NCBI GenBank assembly: GCA_964599655.1
Contig: CAZRGV010000011.1
Span: 8,537 to 72,536 of the forward strand
Direction: 5' to 3'
Source of the DNA: CAZRGV01 sp964599655
GTDB taxonomy: Bacteria; Planctomycetota; Planctomycetia; Isosphaerales; Isosphaeraceae
DNA: 64,000 nt
The position numbers were made by a program, and so were the translations under genes. Below the pieces are notes generated by a model that was not told where the DNA came from, ran no database searches, and saw only the letters and a list, made by a program, of their open reading frames with translations. Within the stretch, counting starts at the first letter, position 1. Each line of letters starts with the position of its first letter. Shown piece after piece: positions 43,234 to 50,545 of the stretch.

Positions 43234-44094
43234 GTGTGGTTTGTCTTCATCCGCGATCACCAGGCCGAGTTCCCCGTCGGGGTGCCCTGCGCGGTGCTAG
43301 GCGTTTCTCGCAGCGGCTACTACGCCTGGAGGGACCGGCTGCCGAGTCCGACGGCCCTGCGTCGCGAGCGACTCGTCGAGCAGATCCGTCAGGCCCACGC
43401 GGACGCTCGCTCCGTCTACGGCTCGCCGCGGGTCCACCGCAGGCTGGAGGACCAGGGGGGCGTCTGCTGCGAGAACACCGTAGCTAAGCGGATGCGCGAG
43501 CAAGGCATCCGCTCCAAGATCCGACGTCGGTTCGTCGTCCGGACCACGGACAGCCTCCATGATTGCCCGGTGGCCGACAACGTCCTGGCACGCGAGTTCT
43601 ACCCCGACCAGCCCGACACGGCCTGGGCCGCCGATATCACCTACGTGCCCACCGCCGAGGGGCGGCTCTACCTGGCGGCGGTAATCGACCTGTGCAGCCG
43701 CAAGGTGGTCGGCTGGGCGACCGCCGACCACCTGCGAGCCGAGCTGCCCCTGGAGGCGCTGCGGATGGCCTTGACCCATCGGAGGCCGGCTGGGCCACTG
43801 CTGCAGCACAGCGACTGCGGGGTGCAATATGCCAGCGACGTCTATCAGTCCCTTCTGGCTGAGCAGGGGATCGAGCCGAGCATGAGCCGCGTGGGGAACT
43901 GCTGGGACAACGCAGTGATGGAAGGCTTCTTCAGCAGCCTGAAGTGGGAGTTGGTTCACCATGAGAGCGACGCGAGCCACGCGGAGGCTCGCTGGTCGTT
44001 GTTCCAGTACATGGAGGTGTACTACAATCGGAGGCGCCGCCACTCGACGCTGGGCTATCGCAGCCCCGCCGAGTTCGAGGCTCGTCTCACCTAA
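43234..44094 (+). CDS. IS3-family transposase OrfB (integrase-core DDE)
   Basis: 286 residues from a GTG. The helix-turn-helix-like start 'PCAVLGVSRSGYYAWRDRL' is followed by 'GSPRVHRRLEDQGGVCCE' and the rve core with the DDE triad: Asp in 'AWAADITYVPT', Asp in 'LLQHSDCGVQYAS', Glu in 'WDNAVMEGFFSSLKWEL', and the end 'YNRRRRHSTLGYRSPAEFE'. All catalytic residues are present. Full activity normally needs the OrfAB fusion, and orfA is broken here. Confidence 0.93.
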   Translation: MWFVFIRDHQAEFPVGVPCAVLGVSRSGYYAWRDRLPSPTALRRERLVEQIRQAHADARSVYGSPRVHRRLEDQGGVCCENTVAKRMREQGIRSKIRRRFVVRTTDSLHDCPVADNVLAREFYPDQPDTAWAADITYVPTAEGRLYLAAVIDLCSRKVVGWATADHLRAELPLEALRMALTHRRPAGPLLQHSDCGVQYASDVYQSLLAEQGIEPSMSRVGNCWDNAVMEGFFSSLKWELVHHESDASHAEARWSLFQYMEVYYNRRRRHSTLGYRSPAEFEARLT

Positions 44095-44104
44095 TCCCCA
44101 ACCC

Positions 44105-44130
44105 GCGCCCATTTTCCGAGGGGAAGGTCA
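44105..44130. repeat. right terminal inverted repeat of the IS3-family element
   Basis: 26 bases starting GCGCCCATTTTCCGAG and ending AAGGTCA; inverse of 42893-42918 with three mismatches. Confidence 0.9.
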
Positions 44131-44206
44131 CACCTCCGTGGGGCGTCTGATCCAAGGCCTCGAGGGCTGGTCTTCAAACAAATTATCTGAAATCTGGCGA
44201 TCTTCC

Positions 44207-44236
44207 TTGACTTGCTGAACGTAAAACAAACAATAA
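44207..44236 (+). promoter_or_regulatory. possible promoter of the tmRNA gene
   Basis: TTGACT (44207-44212), an 18-base spacer and CAATAA (44231-44236) lie 43 bases before the mature 5' end of tmRNA. The -35 matches well, the -10 poorly. It is 77 bases right of the IS3 element, so the insertion has not removed it. Confidence 0.35.
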
Positions 44237-44278
44237 GGTTTGTCGGGTTCCACAGCCGGCAACTCTCTTTGACAACTC

Positions 44279-44642
44279 GGGGGCGAACCAGGATCGACCG
44301 GATTACGAATGTGAGAGGCTGCGTGTCGAGGTTGGTCAGCAGGCCTCGTTAAAAGCCGACCAAACCAATATCTGCCGAGAGGACTCCCTCTCTCCGTCTC
44401 GCTGCCTGATAAGCAGCCACGGCCCCGCGACGGGTTTTCTCCCGCGAGACCCGGCCGGGGACGCTAATGCGGGATCGCCCATCCTAACCGCCTGTTGCGG
44501 CATGGGTTAAATTAATGACAGGCTAAGCCGAAAGAGACCCTGCCGATCGGGGCTCTCAAGCCGACAGCCAAATGAACGGCTACACACGTAGACGCCCTCA
44601 TTGACGGATCTCGGGACGCGGGTGCAATTCCCGCCGCCTCCA
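44279..44642 (+). ncRNA. ssrA: transfer-messenger RNA (tmRNA), tag AERTPSLRLAA
   Basis: The 5' part GGGGGCGAACCAGGATCGAC and 'GGCCTCGTTAAAAGCC' match the conserved start of tmRNA. The 5' end GGGGGCG (44279-44285) pairs with CGCCTCC (44635-44641) as a 7-bp acceptor stem with discriminator A at 44642. The T-arm is GCGGG-TGCAATT-CCCGC; the loop has G where the universal U55 is expected. The tag frame starts with GCC at 44374 after CCAATATCT and reads A-E-R-T-P-S-L-R-L-A-A followed by TGA TAA. tmRNA with SmpB rescues stalled ribosomes. CCA is not encoded. The 3' half overlaps the integrase reading frame on the other strand. Confidence 0.93.
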
Positions 44643-45942
44643 CTTCGCCGCAAGCTGTTAGCTGGTGACAGTTTGTGTCAGACGACGACGCAAGCCCCGC
44701 CACGGCGGGGCTTTGCTCGTTTCCGGGCCCGCCGGCCGGATCGGCGCTCCCGCCATCCGGCGACAGCTCCCGACTCAAGACGCCGCCCGGATTGCAGACA
44801 TAGTGCAGACGATCAACGTCTGCACATGCGAAAGGGGACGGCAGGCCCGCCAGGGCTTCCGCCCTGTCCTCCATCCCGATGTGGGTGTATTTCGCGGTCT
44901 GCCGGATGTCGGCGTGCCGGGCCAGCTCCTTGGCCTCCATGATCGAGGCCCCCGACCGGACCAGCCCGGTGATGTGGCTGTGCCGACCGGCGGCGTGGAA
45001 GTCGGCGATGCCCTCCGGCGTCTCGTAGGGGATGCCGACCCGCTCCAGGTCCTTCTTCACCATCAGCCAGGTCTTCTTCCGCTCGATGCGCGGGAAGAGG
45101 AGGTCGTCCGGCCCGAGGTCTTGCACCCATTCACGCACCATGACGACGAGATCGGGGTGCATCGGCAGGACGTCCTTCCGGCGGTGCTTCGAGCAGGCGG
45201 CCTCGACCGTGACCGTCGGCTGGGGGTCGTCGAGCTTGAACGACCGGGGTGTGAGGCTGCCGATCTCCTGCCGCCGCAGGCCGGTGAAGAAGCTCACCAG
45301 GTAGGCCCGCGCGCGGAGTTCCCCGTCGTAGCCCTGGACCTCCACGCCGCTCGACCGGGCCGACTCGACCAGCCGGGACACTTCCTCCGCCGTGAGCGCC
45401 CGCCGCTTGTGCCGGACGTCCGTCTCGCTGTTGAGCCGCTCCATCCCGGCCAGCGGGTTCGACGGCAGCCGCTTGGTCGCCACCAGCCACTTGCCGAAGG
45501 CGTCGGCGGCCTGGAGGTAGTGGTTGTAGGTCCGGGCCCCCATGTCCTCCGCGTTCCGGGCGGCGTTCAGCCATTCCACCACCTTCTCGCCGTCCATCTC
45601 GGCGAGCGTGCGGAAGCCACAGCCCGCGATCACCCGCCGGACGCGGGTCATGGTGAGCTTGCGGTGCTTCGCGGTGTTGTTGGCGAGCGAACGGTCGAAG
45701 GCGCCGAGATGCCCGTCGATGGGGGCCTGCTTGATGGCCAGGAGCCGCTCCTGCGCGGGGTCGATCATCCCCCGCTTGCGGAGCATCACCTCGTTCTCGA
45801 GCTTGGCCGCGAGCTGCTCGGTCAGGGCCTTGTCGGTGAAGCCCTTCGCGGTGACCCGCTTCCCCTCATGGTCGAAATACTGGATGTAGTACGGGCGGTT
45901 CTTCTTCCCCTTGTCGCGGCTCAGCTTGAAGATCGAGGCCAT
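44512..45942 (-). CDS. tyrosine integrase of the island, 3' end antisense to tmRNA
   Basis: 476 residues. N-terminal Arm/SAM-like DNA-binding part 'FKLSRDKGKKNRPYYIQYFD', 'YNHYLQAADAFGKWLVATKR'. Catalytic domain: Arg in 'FFTGLRRQEIGSL', Lys in 'CSKHRRKDVLPM', His and Arg in 'FHAAGRHSHITGL', His in 'LARHADI', nucleophile Tyr in 'TAKYTHIGM'. Residues from ~434 on, including 'EVEAAGIAPASRDPS', are the complement of the tmRNA 3' half; the core enzyme ends before. It integrates the island at ssrA. The start ATG at 45942 precedes the first beta-strand. Confidence 0.9.
   Translation of the reverse strand: MASIFKLSRDKGKKNRPYYIQYFDHEGKRVTAKGFTDKALTEQLAAKLENEVMLRKRGMIDPAQERLLAIKQAPIDGHLGAFDRSLANNTAKHRKLTMTRVRRVIAGCGFRTLAEMDGEKVVEWLNAARNAEDMGARTYNHYLQAADAFGKWLVATKRLPSNPLAGMERLNSETDVRHKRRALTAEEVSRLVESARSSGVEVQGYDGELRARAYLVSFFTGLRRQEIGSLTPRSFKLDDPQPTVTVEAACSKHRRKDVLPMHPDLVVMVREWVQDLGPDDLLFPRIERKKTWLMVKKDLERVGIPYETPEGIADFHAAGRHSHITGLVRSGASIMEAKELARHADIRQTAKYTHIGMEDRAEALAGLPSPFACADVDRLHYVCNPGGVLSRELSPDGGSADPAGGPGNEQSPAVAGLASSSDTNCHQLTACGEVEAAGIAPASRDPSMRASTCVAVHLAVGLRAPIGRVSFGLACH
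44600..44642. other. probable attachment site (attL) at the tmRNA 3' end
   Basis: The T-arm and acceptor strand of tmRNA adjoin the tyrosine integrase gene, as in many islands that use ssrA 3' ends. A second copy (attR) was looked for in this window and not seen, so the right boundary should be beyond base 64000. The exact core cannot be set from one copy. Confidence 0.6.
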
Positions 45943-46016
45943 CGGGCCGGCTCCAAAGAAACGGGGACGGGCGACCGTACCTGATTATAGGTTCAGTATC
46001 ACGGGGGCGCCAGGGG

Positions 46017-46211
46017 TCATTCCTGCGGGCACCCGCGTTCGATCCAATCCCGGACCTCGGCCGCCCGCCATCTCGTATTCCGGCCGATCCGCACGGGCTC
46101 CGGCAGCTTCCCGGCGCTGAGCAGCCGCCACAGCGTCCGCTCCGACACGCCGAGCATCGTCGCCACCTCGTCGGCGGGGATCAGGACGGCCGTCCTCTCT
46201 CGCGTCTCCAT
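46017..46211 (-). CDS. excisionase/AlpA-like helix-turn-helix protein
   Basis: 64 residues from the ATG at 46211, which has GGAGG seven bases before it. 'LIPADEVATMLGVSERTLWR' with 'LLSAGKLPEPVRIGRNTRWR' and 'VRDWIERG' is the MerR-like wHTH of excisionase-family (helix-turn-helix domain 17) proteins. It lies directly upstream of the integrase gene in the same direction, the usual place of a recombination directionality factor. It may bind the att region and the integrase promoter. Confidence 0.85.
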   Translation of the reverse strand: METRERTAVLIPADEVATMLGVSERTLWRLLSAGKLPEPVRIGRNTRWRAAEVRDWIERGCPQE

Positions 46212-46257
46212 CGGCAAACCTCCTCTTCATGGGTCGTCTCGCCACGTTGCACCCGGT

Positions 46258-46650
46258 TCAGCCCTCGCGATCGAGGCCGCGGCCGGGTTTCGGAGTCCGC
46301 TGGGCCGATCTGGGCTCGCGGCGGTCGGCCCGGCCATGCAGCCGCGACTCGGCACGTTGCAACGTCGACAACCCCGCCCCGGACAGCAGGGCGTCGACAT
46401 GCCCGGACAGCTCCCGGATCTCGAGTTCCAGGAGCCGGTTCGCCGCCTTCTGCGTCTCGCCGACCTCCCGGCCCGCGGGCGCGTCGCGCAGCTCCATCCG
46501 CTTCGAGGCGAGGAGCATGGTGACGTCGCAGAGCGGGTAGTCCTTGAGCCCCTCGCGGCCGTATCGGCGGTAGACGGCGTCGATCGCGCGGAGCCGGATC
46601 TCCAGGGCGCTCGCCTGGGGCTCCGGTCCGGGGCGTAGGCCGTCGGCCAT
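46258..46650 (-). CDS. island protein of unknown function, helical
   Basis: 130 residues. GAGGAGGCGTCC precedes the ATG at 46650. Helical and charged ('EIRLRAIDAVYRRYGREGL', 'QKAANRLLELEIRELSGHVD', 'LSTLQRAESRLHGRADRRE') with an Arg-rich tail, so nucleic-acid contact is possible. No family was recognised. It is between the excisionase and an interrupted small gene on the same strand. Confidence 0.65.
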   Translation of the reverse strand: MADGLRPGPEPQASALEIRLRAIDAVYRRYGREGLKDYPLCDVTMLLASKRMELRDAPAGREVGETQKAANRLLELEIRELSGHVDALLSGAGLSTLQRAESRLHGRADRREPRSAQRTPKPGRGLDREG

Positions 46651-46695
46651 GGACGCCTCCTCTCGTGCGGTTGTCCTCGCGGGACCCTGCCGTGC

Positions 46696-47036
46696 TCACC
46701 GGTCCCGTCCTTCCTCCGGTGCCTTTGGCCGCGCGGCCAGGCGGGCGGCGGTCTTCTCNNNNNNNNNNGGATGCTGTCGGACGGAGTTTGCTCGCGCCAG
46801 CCGCGCACCAAGTCGTCGACAATCTGATCGAGTTCCTCGTCGCTGACCCGCGGCGGTTCGGGGGGCGGGGGGCCGAGGGCCTCCGCCCGGAACCGGTAGG
46901 CCTCGGCCATCCTCGCCTGATACGTGGCGGCGTCCGCCTCGCCGTAGTCGCGGACGCGGGCCGCGTGCTCGTCGGCCTCCCACTCGGCGGCCCAGGCCCT
47001 GATCTCCTCGGCGGACCAGAACAACTTGTCCGGCAT
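46696..47036 (-). CDS. small island protein, interrupted by an assembly gap
   Basis: About 110 residues. It starts 'MPDKLFWSAEEIRAWAAEWE' at 47036 and continues 'ATYQARMAEAYRFRAEALG', 'VSDEELDQIVDDLVRGWR'. After the 10-N gap the only matching continuation, 'KTAARLAARPKAPEEGRDR' and stop at 46696, is in another frame, so the gap length is wrong or the gene is broken there. Its start codon overlaps the region just after the stop of the next upstream gene (TGAcATG), so both are coupled. Function unknown. Confidence 0.6.
46759..46768. other. assembly gap (10 N) in a small island gene
   Basis: Ten undetermined bases; flanking codons are in different frames. Confidence 0.95.
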
Positions 47037-47037
47037 G

Positions 47038-47220
47038 TCAGAGCTCCTGCGCTGACGCGGGCTTGTCGAGTTCCTCCCGGCACACGCGGTAGAATTCCCG
47101 CAAGGCCTCGCCGCGCTCCTCCTCCCGCAGCACCGCCTGGATGATGAAGACGCATCGCCGGGCGATGCGGATGCTGAGCTGATGCACCGCCGGGTCGGCG
47201 GACTGCGATTCGATGAACAT
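47038..47220 (-). CDS. very small island protein
   Basis: 60 residues from the ATG at 47220 ('ADPAVHQLSIRIARRCVFII', 'REEERGEALREFYRVCREEL'). The same frame is open up to an ATG at 47367, which overlaps the stop of the preceding gene (ATGA) and would add 49 residues with a short hydrophobic stretch (AAGAVVAAAMAFL). Which start is used cannot be told; GAGG lies nine bases before 47220. Helical, function unknown. Confidence 0.55.
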   Translation of the reverse strand: MFIESQSADPAVHQLSIRIARRCVFIIQAVLREEERGEALREFYRVCREELDKPASAQEL

Positions 47221-47363
47221 GGTGGTGTCCTCGGTGAGGGGCGGTCCGGGGCGGCCCGCCCGGGGAAACTTGCAAGGGGCGAGGTGGCGGAGGCGATGGA
47301 GGAACGCCATTGCGGCGGCAACCACCGCCCCTGCTGCGCCCGGCGGGTTCAGGGTGATAGGCT

Positions 47364-48239
47364 TCATGAGCGCCGCCCCCTGGCCAGGTGCCCGACGATC
47401 GCCCCGCCCAGGAACATTCCGGCCTGCGGGTTCCGGATCGCGAGGAACGCGGCCGCCGCCGGGATCAGGATGGTCAGGGCCGTCGCCGCGCGGAGCAGCC
47501 AGGCGAAGCCGCCGGCCGTCTCCTGGACGACAGGGCGGACGGCGTTCTCCGCCACGGTATCGGCCAGCCGGTTCGTGCCCTCGATGAACGCCTCGGGGCG
47601 GGCGAGGAAGGCGGTGAGGGTGGTCCCGACCGCCAGGGCCCCCTTGTTCCGCCAGATGAAATCCATGGCCGGGTCGCCGAAGCGGGCGATCACGCCCATG
47701 AGCTCGGGCGTGCGGCCCATTGCGGCCATCTCCCCGCCTTCGGCCATCATGGCGAGCCGCCGCCCCCCCTGGGGGCCGACCGCGCGGAACGCCTCGACGG
47801 CCGGGCCGCCGAACCGCTCGATGACGGGCTCGGCCAGGCCCTTGTGCTTGACGAGGGCTTCGGCCGCATCGTCGCCGTACCGGGAGAGCAGCTTCATTCC
47901 CCCGGGGCGGCGGAGGACCCAGACGGCCGCGTCCTCGCCATGCCTCGACAGCAGCCGCAGCGCCGCGGGGGCCTGCTCCCCGGCCTCGTCGGCCAGGGAG
48001 AGCGCCTTCGGGCCGACCTTCCGGACGGCCGTGATCAGGTCGTCGCCGTGACGTGCGGCCCCGGCCGCGATGCGCTCGGCGAGCGTTTCCGTACCCTCTC
48101 GCACCGCCGTCCGGCCGAACTTCTTCATGACGTATTCCGCCGCCTCGCGGGCGGCCTTGGTCCGAAAATCGGCCTGCGCGGTCGAGCAGGAGCCGACAAG
48201 CACGATCGCCACGAAGGTCATCAGGTAACCAAGTCTCAT
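47364..48239 (-). CDS. secreted or membrane helical-repeat protein of the island
   Basis: 291 residues. Signal peptide 'LMTFVAIVLVGSCSTAQA' (possible lipobox Cys in VGSC), then repeats with the pattern Arg-aromatic/His-Gly-x-x-Ala: 'AARHGDDL', 'LSRHGEDAAVWVL', 'LSRYGDDAAEAL', 'IERFGGPAVEAF', 'IARFGDPAMDFIW'. A C-terminal hydrophobic pair (ATALTILIPAAAAFLAIR and AGMFLGGAIVGHLA) anchors it in the membrane. The start ATG at 48239 overlaps the stop of the preceding gene and is behind GGAGGTGCGCA. It looks like a membrane-anchored periplasmic protein of unknown role in the transfer block. Confidence 0.65.
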   Translation of the reverse strand: MRLGYLMTFVAIVLVGSCSTAQADFRTKAAREAAEYVMKKFGRTAVREGTETLAERIAAGAARHGDDLITAVRKVGPKALSLADEAGEQAPAALRLLSRHGEDAAVWVLRRPGGMKLLSRYGDDAAEALVKHKGLAEPVIERFGGPAVEAFRAVGPQGGRRLAMMAEGGEMAAMGRTPELMGVIARFGDPAMDFIWRNKGALAVGTTLTAFLARPEAFIEGTNRLADTVAENAVRPVVQETAGGFAWLLRAATALTILIPAAAAFLAIRNPQAGMFLGGAIVGHLARGRRS

Positions 48240-49417
48240 TGCGCACCTCCATCGAGGATCAGGCGTTTCAGGGCCGCTTCGCGCAGTCGGGAACGGGCCT
48301 CGTGCAGCCGGTTGAGCTGGTTCCGCATGCCGAGGCTGCCAGGGTCTTCATGGGCCGCCTTGGCGATCAACCAGCGGTCCCGTTCCGCGAAATACATCGC
48401 GGCGATCTCGTGCTGCCGCGCCCATTCCTCGGCGGTGGGCTCGGGGCCCCCGCGAGGCGGAACCAGGTCTCGATAAATCCCTTTCGAGAGAGGATGGGGC
48501 GACGGGTAGTCGGGAAAGTCACTCGCTGGCGGGCCGTCGAGGATGGTCGATTCGAGTCGATCGAGCGTCGCCGCCACCTTGGCGGCGATCTCCCCCTCCG
48601 GGTCATACCCCGCCTGCCTGATGGCCCAGTCGAGCGCCATGTCCACCAGGATGCCGACGACGAGGCCGACGCCGAAGGTAACGGCCCCGGAATAGGCTCC
48701 CGTCCCCAGGATGCCCCCGGAGATGCCCAACCGGACGGCGATGGCCGTTGCGATCTCCGTGACGATCTGCGCGGCGATTTCCGAGCCTACGAAGGCCACC
48801 ATCTCCTTGGTGATTGTGTAGCCGAGATCCCGGGAAACGATCGGCATGACCTGATCGAGCATGGCCTCGTATTGCTGGCGGAACACCACGTCGTCGTGCA
48901 GGGAGGGCAGGCGATCCGGCGAGGCCATTTCGCCGTCGCTCAGATCGGCGCGGATATCGACGAGGAGCTGGTTCTCGCGGCCCTGGAGCTTGCTGACGCA
49001 GCTCGAAACCGCCGATTCCACGACCGCCCGGAGCTCGTCGGGACCGAAGATGTTCCGAACGAAGGACTCTTCGAGGAATCTGTTGTGGCTGCCGGCGTCG
49101 TAATAATCCTTGACGTAGGCCCACTTCCCGCCGAGCGAGAGCACGTCCGAGGCGAAGCCGCGAGCCCCCTGGCGCCGTTCGGCGAAGAACGCCCTGACCT
49201 GCTCCACGGACTGCCTGACGTCATCCTTGGACTGCTCCTCGACTTGACTGAGGCGGGGCTTCACCTGCTGCTCCCAGGCCGCGAGCCGCACCGGGTCGTA
49301 GCGGGGGTAGAAGGCGTATCCGGTCACCGCGAGGGCCAGGCCCGCCAGCACGCCGAGCCCGAGGCGTGCCCGGCGGCCCCGGCCGGGGATAGGTCGCGTC
49401 TCGATCGCCGTCGTCAT
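48236..49417 (-). CDS. membrane protein of the island, coupled to the helical-repeat protein
   Basis: 393 residues from the ATG at 49417. One N-terminal membrane segment (LGLGVLAGLALAVTGYAF), then a ~180-residue soluble helical region ('VEQVRAFFAERRQGARGFA', 'YYDAGSHNRFLEESFVRNIF', 'MLDQVMPIVSRDLGYTITKE'), a Gly-rich hydrophobic region ('IAVRLGISGGILGTGAYSGA', 'VTFGVGLVVGILVDMALDWA') and a charged C-terminus. The stop TGA overlaps the next ATG. A hairpin of two hydrophobic helices near the C-terminus suggests membrane insertion. No family recognised. Confidence 0.65.
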   Translation of the reverse strand: MTTAIETRPIPGRGRRARLGLGVLAGLALAVTGYAFYPRYDPVRLAAWEQQVKPRLSQVEEQSKDDVRQSVEQVRAFFAERRQGARGFASDVLSLGGKWAYVKDYYDAGSHNRFLEESFVRNIFGPDELRAVVESAVSSCVSKLQGRENQLLVDIRADLSDGEMASPDRLPSLHDDVVFRQQYEAMLDQVMPIVSRDLGYTITKEMVAFVGSEIAAQIVTEIATAIAVRLGISGGILGTGAYSGAVTFGVGLVVGILVDMALDWAIRQAGYDPEGEIAAKVAATLDRLESTILDGPPASDFPDYPSPHPLSKGIYRDLVPPRGGPEPTAEEWARQHEIAAMYFAERDRWLIAKAAHEDPGSLGMRNQLNRLHEARSRLREAALKRLILDGGAQ

Positions 49418-49552
49418 CGCTTCGTCTCCTTGTGATGGGAAAGGGAGGAGAGGGGCATCCATGCCCCGGGGCGCGCATCCTCGACGCAGCCCCGCGCGGA
49501 TGCGATCCCGCGGGGGCGAGGTTAGTCAGACGCACGGGGAAGGCGGGGAGGG

Positions 49553-49855
49553 CTAGCCGCGCTCCATCCCTTTGCCTTTATCTCCGCGGTCGGAGCGGGC
49601 CTCGGCCTGGCGGGAGCGGCTCTCCAGGACCGAGCCGCGATCCTTCGCCTTCTCGTCCTCCAGGTCGCGGGCGTCGCCCCGACGGTCCTGGGCGACCTCC
49701 CCCGGCGTCTTCGTGCCGTAGACCCCGTATTCGGGCGGCTGCGAGACATTCGACTCGGGGTACACGGCCGACCGCAGCTCGCGGAGGCCCTGGCGCCACA
49801 TCGCCGAGGCGTGCTCGGCGCCGATCTTGGGCTTGGTCTCTTGCTGACGCGACAT
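49553..49855 (-). CDS. small charged island protein
   Basis: 100 residues. ACGGAGGTGATCG precedes the ATG. 'KPKIGAEHASAMWRQGLREL' is followed by 'YPESNVSQPPEYGVYGTKTP' and an Arg/Asp/Lys-rich disordered tail ('RDLEDEKAKDRGSVLESR'). No membrane segment. It is 14 bases after the four-span protein gene. It may be an accessory protein of the transfer block. Confidence 0.6.
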   Translation of the reverse strand: MSRQQETKPKIGAEHASAMWRQGLRELRSAVYPESNVSQPPEYGVYGTKTPGEVAQDRRGDARDLEDEKAKDRGSVLESRSRQAEARSDRGDKGKGMERG

Positions 49856-49869
49856 CGATCACCTCCGTT

Positions 49870-50454
49870 TCAAGGCTGGTCGTCACGCATGGCGCGGAAC
49901 TGCTCCGCGCGCTCCTGGTTCTCGATCAACAGGTCGTTCAGGTCGAGCAATTGCTGGCGGTCGACGGCCCCCGAGGCCAGCACCGAGACGAACAGGCCGC
50001 CGGCCGCGAGCATGAGGTACACGCCGAGCGGCTCCGAGACGAGGCAGAGCACGCCGCCCAGCAGGAAGACCACGGCGGGCTCGACATACTGCTTCACGTG
50101 CAACTCGCTACGCCCCGGGACCTGCCGCATCAGCCGGGGCACGCCCGTGTACCGGGAATGGCCCCGCGGCAGCTCGCCGCGCCGGAGGATGCCCTCGACG
50201 CGGTTGCGCAGGCACATCGCCACGTAGAGCAGCAGGAAGACGAACAGCGGCCGGAGGTCCCGGCCCTCCCACAGGGCCGCGTAGAGGGGCACCAGCACCA
50301 GGACGGCCACGGCCTGGACGTCGGCATAGCGTTCGCCCATCCGGGTGTGGAGGAAGACCTCGACCGAGAAGGCGAGCGTCCGGGGGATGAAGAGGAGCTC
50401 CGCGAATGTCAGGCGACCGCTCCCTTGCGGGCTTTGCGACGATTGACCGTACAT
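49870..50454 (-). CDS. four-span membrane protein next to the coupling ATPase
   Basis: 194 residues behind a strong GGAGG. Membrane segments: 'VQAVAVLVLVPLYAALW', 'LRPLFVFLLLYVAMCL', and a long hydrophobic stretch 'YVEPAVVFLLGGVLCLV' to 'LGVYLMLAAGGLFVSVLAS' forming two more. Soluble loop 'RVEGILRRGELPRGHSRYTG' and an acidic coiled tail ('LLDLNDLLIENQERAEQFR'). It follows the VirD4-like gene by 91 bases. Because that ATPase has no N-terminal membrane anchor, this protein may supply one; that is inference. Confidence 0.65.
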   Translation of the reverse strand: MYGQSSQSPQGSGRLTFAELLFIPRTLAFSVEVFLHTRMGERYADVQAVAVLVLVPLYAALWEGRDLRPLFVFLLLYVAMCLRNRVEGILRRGELPRGHSRYTGVPRLMRQVPGRSELHVKQYVEPAVVFLLGGVLCLVSEPLGVYLMLAAGGLFVSVLASGAVDRQQLLDLNDLLIENQERAEQFRAMRDDQP

Positions 50455-50545
50455 GATGACACCTCCGATCTGATTGGCTCGGCGTGCGCGCGGCCTCCCC
50501 GCGGAGTCGTCGCGCCCGGGGCCGTTGATGAGGAGAAGAGGGTGT

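Larger units (their letters stand above)
42893..44130 (+). mobile_element. IS3-family insertion sequence (1238 bp) with 26-bp terminal inverted repeats
   Basis: TGACCTTCCCCACGGATAGT... at 42893-42918 is matched by the inverse at 44105-44130 (TGACCTTCCCCTCGGAAAAT... when read from the right end), 23 of 26 identical. Size, the two-ORF layout and the A8G slippery stretch fit the IS3 family. No clear 3-bp target duplication was found. Confidence 0.9.

Noticed and set aside
44665..45984. Plus-strand open frame of 439 codons opposite the integrase
   Set aside because: Shadow of the integrase; Arg/Pro/Gly-rich without domains.
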